A stretch of DNA of 64,000 nt from Novosphingobium sp. CECT 9465 (lineage in GTDB: Bacteria > Pseudomonadota > Alphaproteobacteria > Sphingomonadales > Sphingomonadaceae): positions 3,675,459 to 3,739,458 of the forward strand of contig NZ_CAKLBX010000001.1 in the NCBI RefSeq assembly GCF_920987055.1, read 5' to 3'. Positions within the stretch are counted from its first letter, which is position 1; each line of letters opens with the position of its first letter. The notes beneath the pieces were generated by a model that was given only the letters and a program-made list of their open reading frames with translations, was not told the DNA's origin and searched no databases. Below are positions 53,425 to 62,539 of this stretch, in pieces. A program made the translations under genes and the position numbers.

Positions 53425-54423
53425 TCACCCCGCGAAAGGCTTCGCTCCCAGATCGCCCATGCCCACCGTGCCGCTGGCCATATCGAGCATGCGGTCGAGG
53501 CTCTTCTTGGCGGCGAGGCGCAGTGGCTCCTCGATCTCGATGCGGGGGCTGAGATCGCGCAGCGCGATGTACAGCTTTTCCATCGTGTTGAGCGCCATGT
53601 ACGGGCAGATGTTGCAGTTGCAATTACCGTCAGCACCCGGTGCACCGATGAAGGTCTTGTCCGGGATGGCCAGTTCCATCTGGTGGATGATGTGTGGCTC
53701 GGTCGCCACGATCAGCGTATCGCCGGTGAAGGTCTTGGCGAATTGCAGGATGCCGCTCGTCGATCCCACGTAATCGCAGTGATCGATGATGTGCGGCGGG
53801 CATTCGGGGTGGCCCGCCACCGGCGCGCCGGGGTGCTGGGCCATCAGCTTGAGCAGTTCGGTTTCCGAAAACGCTTCGTGCACGATGCACACGCCCGGCC
53901 ACAGCAGCATGTCGCGCCCGAACTTGCGATTCAGGTATCCGCCAAGATGACGGTCGGGACCGAAGATGATCTTCTGTTCGGGCGGAATCTGCGCAAGGAT
54001 CGTCTCGGCGCTGGATGAAGTGACGATCACGTCCGACAGCGCCTTCACCTCGGTCGAGCAGTTGATATAGGTCAGCGCGATGTGATCGGGATGCGCCTCG
54101 CGGAACGCCTTGAACTTGTCGGGCGGGCACGAATCCTCAAGGCTGCATCCGGCATCCAGATCGGGCAGGACCACGATCTTCTGCGGTGACAGGATCTTGG
54201 CGGTATCGGCCATGAACTTCACGCCGCAGAACGCGATCACTTCGGCATCGGTCGCCGCCGCCTTGCGCGACAATTCCAGCGAATCCCCGACGAAATCGGC
54301 CAGATCCTGAATCTCAGGGCGCTGGTAATAGTGGGCAAGGATCACCGCCTTGCGCTCGATCCGCAGACGGTCGATCTCGGCGCGCAGGTCAAGGCCGGAG
54401 AGATTAAAAGGCTGGGCAGTCAT
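53425..54423 (-). CDS. nadA: Quinolinate synthase A
   Basis: A 332-residue [4Fe-4S] enzyme condensing iminoaspartate with dihydroxyacetone phosphate for NAD synthesis. It has ERKAVILAHYYQRPEIQDLADFVGDSLELSR, IAFCGVKFMADTAKILSP (first cluster Cys), PGVCIVHEAF (second) and GNCNCNICPYMALNTMEKLY (third region). GGAGG sits 9 nt before the ATG at 54423. Neither nadB nor nadC lies in the window. Confidence 0.95.
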   Translation of the reverse strand: MTAQPFNLSGLDLRAEIDRLRIERKAVILAHYYQRPEIQDLADFVGDSLELSRKAAATDAEVIAFCGVKFMADTAKILSPQKIVVLPDLDAGCSLEDSCPPDKFKAFREAHPDHIALTYINCSTEVKALSDVIVTSSSAETILAQIPPEQKIIFGPDRHLGGYLNRKFGRDMLLWPGVCIVHEAFSETELLKLMAQHPGAPVAGHPECPPHIIDHCDYVGSTSGILQFAKTFTGDTLIVATEPHIIHQMELAIPDKTFIGAPGADGNCNCNICPYMALNTMEKLYIALRDLSPRIEIEEPLRLAAKKSLDRMLDMASGTVGMGDLGAKPFAG

Positions 54424-54505
54424 CGCAGGCATCCTCCACCGGCCAAACCATGCCGGGCTGAAGCGCGGACTTAAGCGGCAGTCCGGCGTCTCGCAATAGC
54501 GTTGC

Positions 54506-55159
54506 TCATTCGAAAGTGACGTTGACCTTGGCTTTGCCGTACCCCGCCACTTGCAGCGGAATCGAAAGGTTCTGGCTGATTGCCTCCCTTGCTGCCTGCC
54601 GCGCAAGGTTCATCAGCACCGGATTGGCGGCCTGGGTTACGGCCTGCGCTTCGGCGAGCCGGGTATTGTCGCGATTCAGCTTGTCCTGTGCCTCGCGGCT
54701 GATCCAGATGCCATCGCGCAGATATTGCGCGCGCGCTTCGTCAAGGTTCGGACGGCTCACGCTCAGCGGCGGCAGCTTCACGCCCAGCGTCTGCGTTTCC
54801 GCACTCCACGAAAGCCGTTCGCGCCCCACGCTGGCAAGGTTGACCGTATAATCCACGCGGGCCGGGATCACTGCCACCTGCTTGGAATTGACCAGCCCGA
54901 ACATGCGCGAATCGTTGCTCGACACGACGGGTGCCAGTTCCGCGCTGAACACGGTGAGCTTGTCCTGCTTCTCGAATGCCACAAGGCTGGTCGCCAGCGG
55001 ATCGCCGATGTCTTCCGGCTCCAGCCATTTCCAGGCAAAGAAGGCTGCGGCGGCCAGCGTCACCAGAAACAGCGTCCACGGCAGAAATGATATGCGCGCC
55101 AGCGAAGCATCGCGCTTCACTGCGGCTGGAGGCGAAGGGGTCAGGCTTGGATCATCCAT
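54506..55159 (-). CDS. DUF4230 family membrane-anchored protein
   Basis: 217 residues with one N-terminal helix (ISFLPWTLFLVTLAAAAFFAWKWL) and a periplasmic DUF4230 domain: LVAFEKQDKLTVFSAELAPVVSS, AVIPARVDYTVNLASVGRERLSWSAETQTLGVKLPPLSVSRPNLDEARAQY. Function unknown; the domain resembles SPFH/mucin-like envelope proteins in layout. Its start overlaps the end of the MBL gene by 19 nt, so translation of the two is coupled. Confidence 0.85.
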   Translation of the reverse strand: MDDPSLTPSPPAAVKRDASLARISFLPWTLFLVTLAAAAFFAWKWLEPEDIGDPLATSLVAFEKQDKLTVFSAELAPVVSSNDSRMFGLVNSKQVAVIPARVDYTVNLASVGRERLSWSAETQTLGVKLPPLSVSRPNLDEARAQYLRDGIWISREAQDKLNRDNTRLAEAQAVTQAANPVLMNLARQAAREAISQNLSIPLQVAGYGKAKVNVTFE

Positions 55160-56064
55160 TGTTCACCCCTAACGGCCACCCGGCCCTGCCGTTCCAGATC
55201 GATCAGATGCGCCAGTACCGAACGCCCCGCCGCGCCGTGCAGCCGCGTATCCAGCCCCTTGTACATCGCGCTCACGAATTGCGGGATCGCATGGGAGCCG
55301 CCATCTTCCAGCAGGCGCAGGATCTGGCGTTCGCGCTGGCGGCGGTGGCCCAGCATCCCGCGCACCAGCTGGCGCGGATTGTCGATCTGCGGCCCGTGCG
55401 CCGGGTAAAGTACGCGGTCCTCACGGTCATGCAGCTTCTGCAGGCTCGCCATATAGGCGGCCATATCGCCATCGGGTGGCGATACGACCGAAGTTGACCA
55501 CGCCATCACGTGATCGCCGGTAAACAGCGCGCCGCTCTCGACAACCGAATAGCACAAGTGATTGCTGGTGTGCCCCGGCGTCGCCACCGCTTCCAGCGTC
55601 CAGCCATCGCCGGAAAGCCGCTCACCATCCACCAGAACGCGGTCGGGCACATAGTCGCCATCGAACGATGAATCCGCGCGCGGCCCGCTGTCGTCCAGCG
55701 CCAGCGGTGCACAGCCGATGATCGGCGCGCCGGTCGCGGCCTGCAACGGGCGCGATGCCGGGCTGTGATCGCGGTGGGTGTGGGTGCAGACGATGGCCAC
55801 GATCCGTGCATCGCCCACCGCTCTCAGGATCGCTTCCACATGGCCCGCGCCATTGGTATCGGCATGGCCTGCAACGCCCGTATCGTCTGGCCCCGGATCG
55901 ATCACCGCCACTTCGGCCCCCGCGCCCAGGATATAGGTCTGCGTGCCGGTGAAGGTGAACGGCGATGGATTGGGCGCCAGCACCCGCCGCACCAGCGGTT
56001 CAAGCTGTTCGGAAAGGCCGGTGGGCCAGGTATCGCGGTCGGGGATCGGGGGCGTCTGGGCCAT
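55141..56064 (-). CDS. MBL-fold metallo-hydrolase (glyoxalase II/LACTB2-like)
   Basis: A 307-residue metallo-beta-lactamase-fold hydrolase. Zinc ligands are in VCTHTHRDHSPASRPL, with further histidines in TPGHTSNHLCY, LFTGDHVMAWSTSVVSPPDGD and YPAHGPQI. A C-terminal winged-helix-like region (MLGHRRQRERQILRLLEDG...VLAHLIDLERQGRVAV) is typical of LACTB2-type proteins, some of which are nucleases. The ATG at 56064 begins MAQTPPIPDRDTW; the frame upstream lies antisense to glpD. Confidence 0.9.
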   Translation of the reverse strand: MAQTPPIPDRDTWPTGLSEQLEPLVRRVLAPNPSPFTFTGTQTYILGAGAEVAVIDPGPDDTGVAGHADTNGAGHVEAILRAVGDARIVAIVCTHTHRDHSPASRPLQAATGAPIIGCAPLALDDSGPRADSSFDGDYVPDRVLVDGERLSGDGWTLEAVATPGHTSNHLCYSVVESGALFTGDHVMAWSTSVVSPPDGDMAAYMASLQKLHDREDRVLYPAHGPQIDNPRQLVRGMLGHRRQRERQILRLLEDGGSHAIPQFVSAMYKGLDTRLHGAAGRSVLAHLIDLERQGRVAVRGEQWMIQA

Positions 56065-56148
56065 TGCTCCGTTATGGGGATTGCCTAGGTTCCCCGCAAC
56101 CATCAAGCAACCTTGCGCAATCGGGCGCGCCGTATCAAGGTGGCGCGG

Positions 56149-57627
56149 ATGGAACCCCCATACGATCTGGCCGTGATCGGCGGCGGCGTGAATGGCGCCG
56201 CCATCGCGCGCGATGCCACCGGGCGGGGGCTGTCGGTCCTGCTGCTGGAACGCGGCGATCTGGCGCAAGGCACCTCGTCGGCCTCGACCAAGCTGATCCA
56301 CGGCGGCTTGCGCTATCTTGAACACCGCGAATTCGCCCTGGTGGCAGAGGCCTTGCACGAACGCGAAATCCTGTGGCGGCAGGCCCCGCACATCGTCTGG
56401 CCGATGCGGTTCGTGCTGCCGATCGTGCCCGAAGGCCGCCCGTGGTGGATGCTGCGCACCGGCCTGTGGCTCTATGACCGGATCGGCGGGCGCAAGGCCT
56501 TGCCGCCCACCGCGCGCGTCAGGCTCGAAGGCCGCATGGGTCTCCAGCCCGAAGTGCGGCGCGGTTATGAATATTCCGATTGCTGGGTCGACGATGCGCG
56601 GCTGGTCGTGCTGCTGGCGCGCGATGCGGCAGATCGCGGCGCGGAAGTGCGTACCCGGTGCGCGGTTACCAGCCTTGCGCGCGAAGGGCACCTGTGGCGC
56701 ATCGAAGCGCGGGGCGATGGTGGCGCAGAGCTGTTCCACGCCGCCATCGTCGTCAATGCTGCCGGTCCGCAGGTGGGGCAGGTGATGGACGTTGCTCATG
56801 CACCGCGCCCCGGCCTGATGCGCCGCGTCCGCGGCTCGCATATCGTCGTGCCGCGCCTGCATGACGATCCGCGCGCCCTGTTCCTGCAATTGCCCGATGG
56901 CCGCGTGTGCTTTGCCATACCGTGGCAATATGCCTTCACCCTGATCGGCACGACCGACAGCGAAGAGAACGCGGACGCCGATCCGCCGCAGGCCAGCGAA
57001 GCGGAAATCGCCTATCTGCTTAATGCCGCCAATCACTATTTCCGCCGCAGCCTGAAGCGTGACGATGTGGTCCACACGTTCGCAGGTGTCCGCCTGCTTG
57101 CCGACGATGGCACAGGCCGCCCCGAAGCCGCCACGCGCGGTTATCGCTTAGAACTCGATCGTGGCACCGATCGCCATTCCGCGCCGCTGCTATCGGTGCT
57201 CGGCGGAAAGATCACCACGCACCGCACACTGGCAGAGGCTGCGCTCGAACGCCTCGGCGTGACCGAGAACGCGGGCTGGACCGCCAGTGCCCCGCTGCCC
57301 GGCGGCGATTTCACGCCCGACGGGCTGGATGAAGCCGATAATCTCGGCCCGATCGAACAGGACATCATGGCGCAGGCGCAGCACCTCTCGCGCCCCACCG
57401 CCCACCGCCTCGCCCGCGCCTATGGCACCGAGGCCCTGGGTTTCGTGCGCGGAGACATGGGGCGGCACATCGGGCAGGGGTTTACCGAAGCCGAACTCGA
57501 TCACCTGACCACGCGCGAATGGGCGCGCACCGCGCAGGACGTGCTGTGGCGGCGCTCCAAGCTGGGGCTGTGGTTCAGCGACGACGAAACGACCGCGTTG
57601 CAAACCGCATTGGGCGAGGAACCCTAA
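56149..57627 (+). CDS. glpD: Aerobic glycerol-3-phosphate dehydrogenase
   Basis: A 492-residue FAD enzyme passing electrons from glycerol 3-phosphate to quinone. N-terminal YDLAVIGGGVNGAAIARDATGRGLSVLLLERGDLAQGTSSASTKLIHGGLRYLEHREFALVAEAL, FAIPWQYAFTLIGTTDSE, LLSVLGGKITTHRTLAEAAL and C-terminal WARTAQDVLWRRSKLGL are diagnostic. AAGGTGG precedes the ATG. No glpK or glpF is beside it. It supplies or drains the glycerol backbone of phospholipids. Confidence 0.95.
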   Translation: MEPPYDLAVIGGGVNGAAIARDATGRGLSVLLLERGDLAQGTSSASTKLIHGGLRYLEHREFALVAEALHEREILWRQAPHIVWPMRFVLPIVPEGRPWWMLRTGLWLYDRIGGRKALPPTARVRLEGRMGLQPEVRRGYEYSDCWVDDARLVVLLARDAADRGAEVRTRCAVTSLAREGHLWRIEARGDGGAELFHAAIVVNAAGPQVGQVMDVAHAPRPGLMRRVRGSHIVVPRLHDDPRALFLQLPDGRVCFAIPWQYAFTLIGTTDSEENADADPPQASEAEIAYLLNAANHYFRRSLKRDDVVHTFAGVRLLADDGTGRPEAATRGYRLELDRGTDRHSAPLLSVLGGKITTHRTLAEAALERLGVTENAGWTASAPLPGGDFTPDGLDEADNLGPIEQDIMAQAQHLSRPTAHRLARAYGTEALGFVRGDMGRHIGQGFTEAELDHLTTREWARTAQDVLWRRSKLGLWFSDDETTALQTALGEEP

Positions 57628-58106
57628 GCAGCGCTCTCGACCGCGCTCGCCAGCCGCTCCCGCAATCGCCGTACCGCGCTGTCGCCTGAAAGATTGGCCT
57701 GTCGCCACGCCTGCTCCAGCCGCTGGATGCGCTGGTACAGGCGCTCGCTTTCCATCACAAGCGCGCGCACGTCATCGGGGAGAGTGGCCACCACGTCGGC
57801 CTCGCTGGCCGGGAAATTGGCGATCAGGCGGCCATGACGGCGCAATTGCAGTTCGGAAAGCTCGCCTGCAAAGTGCGCGCGGTGATTGAGCAGCCACGCC
57901 AGGCAATGCATCACCCGCGTCGTCGTGCGCAGCGCCTCGCACGAGATCTGCACCCGGCGCAGATCCTCATCGTCTTGCGGGTCGACCTGTGCCGCCACCT
58001 CGCGCCGCAGCCGTTCGAACCGTACGCGCACGGTCTCGGCAAGGCCAAGCGCTTCGGCATAGAGCGCTTCGACGATGCGCGGGTTGAGGCTGGGCATAAG
58101 GGCCAT
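57624..58106 (-). CDS. DUF1465 family protein
   Basis: A mostly helical protein of about 160 residues beginning LNPRIVEALYAEALGLAETVRVRFERL and carrying ISCEALRTTTRVMHCLAWLLNHRAHFAGELSELQLRRHG, the DUF1465 core seen in alphaproteobacteria. Function unknown. The start is unclear: ATG 58106 or 58097, or a TTG at 58169. It overlaps the glpD stop by 4 nt in convergent orientation. Confidence 0.8.
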   Translation of the reverse strand: MALMPSLNPRIVEALYAEALGLAETVRVRFERLRREVAAQVDPQDDEDLRRVQISCEALRTTTRVMHCLAWLLNHRAHFAGELSELQLRRHGRLIANFPASEADVVATLPDDVRALVMESERLYQRIQRLEQAWRQANLSGDSAVRRLRERLASAVESAA

Positions 58107-58243
58107 GCCAAGCGCATAAGCGCGCAAATGCCCTGCCGCCAGCCGGTGTTCCCCCGCCGGGCCGTCCAATCCGTGGACGTTTCTTAACGGGACATGTTGC
58201 GCTGCGGTGACAATTGCTGCCGTGGCGACTCATGCCCTTCAAA

Positions 58244-58441
58244 TCACGCGATAATGTCCGGGATCAGGTAATCCTCGATCATCGCGATCTGATCACGCAG
58301 CAGCAATTTGCGCTTCTTCAGCCGCGCGATCTGCAACTGGTCGCGCGCGCCCGCGCCGGTCAGCGCATCGATGGCCGCATCAAGGTCGCGATGTTCAAGG
58401 CGCAAGGTGGCAAGCCGCTTGCGCATTTCCTCTTCGGTCAC
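58244..58441 (-). CDS. DUF465 (YdcH-like) small protein
   Basis: A 65-residue helical hairpin: TEEEMRKRLATLRLEHRDLDAAIDALT, then DQLQIARLKKRKLLLRDQIAMIEDYLIPDIIA. The C-terminal KKRKLxLRDxI block defines DUF465. I use the GTG at 58441, which gives the usual TEEE start; the ATG five codons later has a ribosome-binding site too close to it. Function unknown. Confidence 0.85.
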   Translation of the reverse strand: MTEEEMRKRLATLRLEHRDLDAAIDALTGAGARDQLQIARLKKRKLLLRDQIAMIEDYLIPDIIA

Positions 58442-58671
58442 GTTTCGCAATACTCCATCACGCGGTGAAACGAGGCGTTCACACGGCATACGGCCTGACC
58501 CGTATCCCCTGCGCCCCGACGCGGTTTGGCTTGCAAGATACGGCGAATGTGGGACCATGACAACGCGCTGCCTTGCCGAGTCGGGTAAAGCCGCTGGCAG
58601 CAAGCGCCGCCCCGCACGGGGATGGCCTGTGCGGGTTTCTGACGGGGGCTATGCCCGTAAGGAGGAAACGC

Positions 58672-58830
58672 ATGGAATCGACGCATATCAGCGCTCTTCA
58701 GATGAAGCACGCCGGCCTCGAACGACAAATCCAGTCCGAAATGACCCGGCCCCTCCCGGATGAAACGCTGGTAGCAACGCTCAAGCGAAAAAAGCTGAAG
58801 ATCAAGGAAGAGCTGTCGCGATTGCATTGA
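58672..58830 (+). CDS. DUF465 family mini-protein
   Basis: A 52-residue protein, MESTHISALQMKHAGLERQ then TLVATLKRKKLKIKEELSRLH, with the same LKRKKLKIKEE helix as its divergent neighbour. Strong ribosome-binding site AAGGAGG 8 nt before the ATG, and its own terminator downstream, so it is a stand-alone expressed gene. Function unknown. Confidence 0.85.
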   Translation: MESTHISALQMKHAGLERQIQSEMTRPLPDETLVATLKRKKLKIKEELSRLH

Positions 58831-58853
58831 CGACGCCCCCTTCGATCAAACAG

Positions 58854-58882
58854 GAGCCGCCCCCGTCCGGGCGGCTCTTTTT
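58854..58882 (+). terminator. Terminator of the DUF465 mini-protein gene
   Basis: GAGCCGCCC, 6-nt loop, GGGCGGCTC followed by TTTTT. Confidence 0.92.
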
Positions 58883-58999
58883 GTTGGGTGTAATGGCTCT
58901 GCAACGACGGCGATCAGGCGCGGCACACTCCCCGCATACGTTTCCTCACCACATCGGTTTTCACACGACATTCCCAAAGTCTGCGCGCTAGGGTATTCG

Positions 59000-61279
59000 A
59001 TGATCATGCTCAGTGCCGTCGCCGCCGCCCGTCAGATCCTCACTTCGTTGCACGAGGTCATGGCCTCGCGCGCGGGTGCTCAGGCCAAGCTTAACCAGAT
59101 CGTCGAAGTGATCGGCGAAAACCTCGATTCCGAAGTGTGTTCGATCTACCTCCTGCGCGAAGGCATGCTTGAACTTTTCGCCACGCGCGGGCTGAATCAG
59201 GCCGCCGTCCACGTCACGCGCCTTGCCACCGGCGAGGGCCTTGTCGGCACCATCGCGGGCAATGTCGAAACGCTCAACCTTGCCGAAGCCGCCGCGCACC
59301 CGGACTTTGCCTTCCGCCCCGAAACGGGCGAGGAAAAGTTCCACTCCTTTGCCGGCGTGCCCATCGTCCGGCGCGAACGCGCGGTGGGCGTGGTCGCGGT
59401 CCAGCATGTCGAGCCGCGCCGCTATGAAGAGGTCGAGATCGAGGCGTTGCAGACCGTGGCGATGGTGCTTTCGGAACTGATCGCCAATGCCGAACTGATC
59501 GATGGCGAAGATACGCTGGGCGTCCCCGCGCACCTCACCGGGCCGGAACGCATCACCGGCCTTACCCTGGTCAAGGGGCTGGCCAGCGGCGTTGCCGTGT
59601 TCCACCAGCCACGCGTCACCATCGAACACATCGTCGCCGAAGATACCGAGGCGGAACGCCAGCGCGTCTACCTCGCGTTCGACAAGATGCGTGAACAGAT
59701 CGATCGCATGGCCAGCCAGGCCGAATTCGGCGTGGGCGGAGAGCATGAGGAGGTGCTCGAAACCTACCGTATGTTCGCTTACGATGAAGGCTGGGCCCGC
59801 CGGATCAACGAAGCGATCGATTCCGGGCTTACCGCGGAAGCAGCCATCGAACGCGTCCAGCAGCGCACCCGCATGCGGATGCGCCAGATCGACGATCCAT
59901 TGCTGGCAGACCGGATGCACGATCTTGAGGACCTGTCGAACCGCCTGCTGCGGATCGTATCGGGGCAACTCGGCACTGCCGCCAGCATGGGATTGAAAGG
60001 CGATGCGATCCTGATCGCGCGCAACCTCGGTCCGGCCGAACTGCTGGAATATGACCGGCGGCGGCTCAAGGGCGTGATCCTCGAAGAAGGTTCGCTTACC
60101 GCGCATGTCGTGATCGTGGCGCGGGCCATGGGCATCCCCGTGGTGGGCCGGATGCGCGCACTGCGCGGCAAGATTCGCGAAGGCGATCACCTCCTGCTCG
60201 ATGGCGATCAGGGCGTGGTTGATGTTCGCCCCGCGCCCACCCTGATCGAGGCCTTCGAAGCGCGCTTCGCCAGAAACCGCGAACGTCAGGCGCATTATGC
60301 CGCGATGCGCGAGGTTGATCCGGTCACGCGCGACGGCCACCGCATAACGGTGCTGATGAATGCCGGGCTGCGCGATGATACGCCGATGCTCAATCTCACC
60401 GGCGCGGACGGGATCGGTCTGTTCCGCACCGAATTCCAGTTCCTTGTCTCGGCCACGCTGCCCTCGCGCGAACGCCAGACCCGGCTCTATCGCGATGTTC
60501 TCGAAGCGGCGGGTGACCGGCCGGTGGTATTCCGCACGGTCGATATCGGCGGTGACAAGGTCCTGCCCTATCTGCGTCACAACGATGGCCAGAATGAGGA
60601 AAACCCCGCCATGGGCTGGCGCGCCCTGCGCGTCGCGCTCGAACGCGGCGGCCTGCTCAAGGTCCAGGCGCGCGCCCTGCTTGAGGCGGCGGGCGGGCGT
60701 ACGCTCAACGTGATGTTCCCGATGGTTACGGAACCGTGGGAGTTCGATGCCGCGCGAGACGTGTTCGAAGGCCAGCTTGCGTTTCTGCGAAAGCAGAAGA
60801 AAACCCTGCCCGAGGCGATCCGCTACGGCGCCATGCTCGAAGTCCCGGCACTGGCGGAATGCCTCGATATTCTCGCGCCGCGCCTGTCGTTCCTGTCGAT
60901 CGGCACCAACGATCTCACCCAGTTCCTGTTCGCCGCCGATCGCGCCAACCCGAAGCTGGCCGAACGCTACGACTGGCTGTCTCCCGCCATTCTGCGCTTT
61001 CTGCGCCGGGTGGTCGCCACGCTCGCGCCGTTCGGCACCGATGTCACGGTGTGCGGTGAAATGGGCGGTCGCCGTCTCGAAGCTCTGGCGCTCATGGGCC
61101 TTGGCATCACCCGCCTGTCGATCACGCCCGCCGCAGTGGGTCCGGTCAAGGAACTGGTGCGCAAAGTTGATATGGCCGAAATCCGCACCGCAATGGACGG
61201 CTGGCTCGCCAACCCGCCGCGCGACATGCGCGGCACCCTGGCCGAATGGGCCTTGTTCAAAGGGATCGAATGCGACTGA
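59000..61279 (+). CDS. ptsP: Phosphoenolpyruvate-protein phosphotransferase PtsP (EI-Ntr)
   Basis: A 759-residue first enzyme of the nitrogen PTS. An N-terminal GAF domain (about 1-165, AKLNQIVEVIGENLDSEVCSIYLL) senses nitrogen status, usually glutamine. It is followed by the EI domains: the phosphohistidine segment EEGSLTAHVVIVARAMGIPVVG, the PEP-binding GADGIGLFRTEFQFL, RTVDIGGDKVLPYL, GAMLEVPALAE, and FLSIGTNDLTQFLFAADRANP. It should phosphorylate NPr and then PtsN, encoded at 32566-33027. Confidence 0.95.
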   Translation: MIMLSAVAAARQILTSLHEVMASRAGAQAKLNQIVEVIGENLDSEVCSIYLLREGMLELFATRGLNQAAVHVTRLATGEGLVGTIAGNVETLNLAEAAAHPDFAFRPETGEEKFHSFAGVPIVRRERAVGVVAVQHVEPRRYEEVEIEALQTVAMVLSELIANAELIDGEDTLGVPAHLTGPERITGLTLVKGLASGVAVFHQPRVTIEHIVAEDTEAERQRVYLAFDKMREQIDRMASQAEFGVGGEHEEVLETYRMFAYDEGWARRINEAIDSGLTAEAAIERVQQRTRMRMRQIDDPLLADRMHDLEDLSNRLLRIVSGQLGTAASMGLKGDAILIARNLGPAELLEYDRRRLKGVILEEGSLTAHVVIVARAMGIPVVGRMRALRGKIREGDHLLLDGDQGVVDVRPAPTLIEAFEARFARNRERQAHYAAMREVDPVTRDGHRITVLMNAGLRDDTPMLNLTGADGIGLFRTEFQFLVSATLPSRERQTRLYRDVLEAAGDRPVVFRTVDIGGDKVLPYLRHNDGQNEENPAMGWRALRVALERGGLLKVQARALLEAAGGRTLNVMFPMVTEPWEFDAARDVFEGQLAFLRKQKKTLPEAIRYGAMLEVPALAECLDILAPRLSFLSIGTNDLTQFLFAADRANPKLAERYDWLSPAILRFLRRVVATLAPFGTDVTVCGEMGGRRLEALALMGLGITRLSITPAAVGPVKELVRKVDMAEIRTAMDGWLANPPRDMRGTLAEWALFKGIECD

Positions 61280-61333
61280 CGTCCTGATGCGGGCATTTCG
61301 TCGCTGAAATAGGCCATTTCCCATGCAAGGCCG

Positions 61334-61362
61334 TTGACTTTCATCATATTGCCGCGATTTCT
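61334..61362 (+). promoter_or_regulatory. Possible promoter of the RodZ-like gene
   Basis: TTGACT at 61334-61339, 17-bp spacer, ATTTCT at 61357-61362. The -35 is good and the -10 weak. It ends 49 bp before the start codon in the gap after ptsP. Confidence 0.35.
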
Positions 61363-61410
61363 TGTGAAAGGGTCGCAAAATCACAATCAGGAAAAAACGG
61401 GAGTTATCCC

Positions 61411-62436
61411 TTGGCGGAAGCCGACGGTCTGCAAGACATCACCAGTGTTGATTCCACCCCGCTGCCAGCCGGCCAGACACGCCGCGCCGGTGTGGGCGAA
61501 AGCTTGCGCGTCGCGCGTGAAACCGCAGGACTCGATCTGAAGCAACTGGCGTTGCGTACTCGCGTCACCGTGCGCCATCTTCAGGCGCTTGAGACAGGTG
61601 ATTATGCTGCCTTGCCCGGACGTCCCTATGCGCTGGGCTTTGCGAAAAGCTATGCGCGCGCAGTCGGGCTGGACGACAAGGCGATTACCGATGCGGTGCG
61701 CGCCGAACTCAACCAGCGCGCGCCCATGCCGCCGCCGCGCGTAATCAACCAGTTCGAAGTCGGCGATCCGGCAAAAACGCCATCGCGGCTGACCGTGTGG
61801 CTCGCGGCAGGCATGGTGCTGGCGATTGCATTGGCCGGTCTGGTGTTCTGGCGCAGCTATTACCTGCCCTCGGCAGAGCTTCCCGCACTGGTCGGGCCGG
61901 AACAGCCCGGCGCTGCATCCTCGCAAGTCGCCGTCGTACCGCTTCCTGCCGCAACCCCCAATGGCCCGGTCATCTTCACCGCCACCGAAGACCGTATCTG
62001 GGTCAAGTTCTATGACGGGCAGGGCCAGCAGATCCTGCAGAAGGAACTGGCGAAAGGTGAAGCTTTCACCGTGCCTTCGGGTGCGCAGGACCCCAAGCTG
62101 TGGACTGGGCGCCCCGATGCCCTGACGATCACGGTCGGAGGCCAGCCGGTGCCGCGGATCGCCGAACGCGAAGGCATCGTCAAGGACGTGCCGGTCAGCG
62201 CCGCCGCGCTGCTGGGGCGCGGGACCGCACCGGCACCTTCGCCAACGGTCTCGCTGGCACCTGCTTCGGCGGCAAACCGCACGCCCCCGGTCGCATCCAG
62301 TGCCACTACGGCCCGTCCGCGCGCACGTCGTGCGGTTGATCAGCAGCCGGTTGCGGTCCCGGCAGCCATTCCGGTTTCCGATGTCCAGCCGCAGGTTCCG
62401 ACCGATAGTGCGCCCGCATCCACTGGAATGAACTGA
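61411..62436 (+). CDS. RodZ-like HTH membrane protein (DUF4115)
   Basis: A 341-residue protein: cytosolic HTH_25 domain (GESLRVARETAGLDLKQLALRTRVTVRHLQALETGDYAALPGRPYALGFAKSYARAVGLD), one membrane helix (LTVWLAAGMVLAIALAGLVFW), and a periplasmic DUF4115 domain (IFTATEDRIWVKFYDGQGQQILQKELAKGEAFTVP), then a Pro/Ala-rich tail. It is the plan of the cell-shape protein RodZ. The start is TTG at 61411 with GGGAG 7 nt upstream; no ATG fits. Confidence 0.9.
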   Translation: MAEADGLQDITSVDSTPLPAGQTRRAGVGESLRVARETAGLDLKQLALRTRVTVRHLQALETGDYAALPGRPYALGFAKSYARAVGLDDKAITDAVRAELNQRAPMPPPRVINQFEVGDPAKTPSRLTVWLAAGMVLAIALAGLVFWRSYYLPSAELPALVGPEQPGAASSQVAVVPLPAATPNGPVIFTATEDRIWVKFYDGQGQQILQKELAKGEAFTVPSGAQDPKLWTGRPDALTITVGGQPVPRIAEREGIVKDVPVSAAALLGRGTAPAPSPTVSLAPASAANRTPPVASSATTARPRARRAVDQQPVAVPAAIPVSDVQPQVPTDSAPASTGMN

Positions 62437-62539
62437 CACCGTCTCGACTTGGGCGTAACTCTGCGGCAATCTATATGCCAACGGGGCAGGCGGGCGCGGT
62501 GTTGGAAGCGCCGTGCCGCACAATTGTACGGGAATGACG

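Noticed and set aside
58883..58920. Fourth copy of the terminator-tail motif
   Set aside because: TTTTTGTTGGGTGTAATGG followed by TGCAA is reminiscent but needs a 2-nt gap and several mismatches.
58988..61384. Long leftward open frame (798 codons) antisense to ptsP
   Set aside because: It mirrors the codon structure of ptsP and has no recognisable domain; high-GC genes often leave an open antisense frame.
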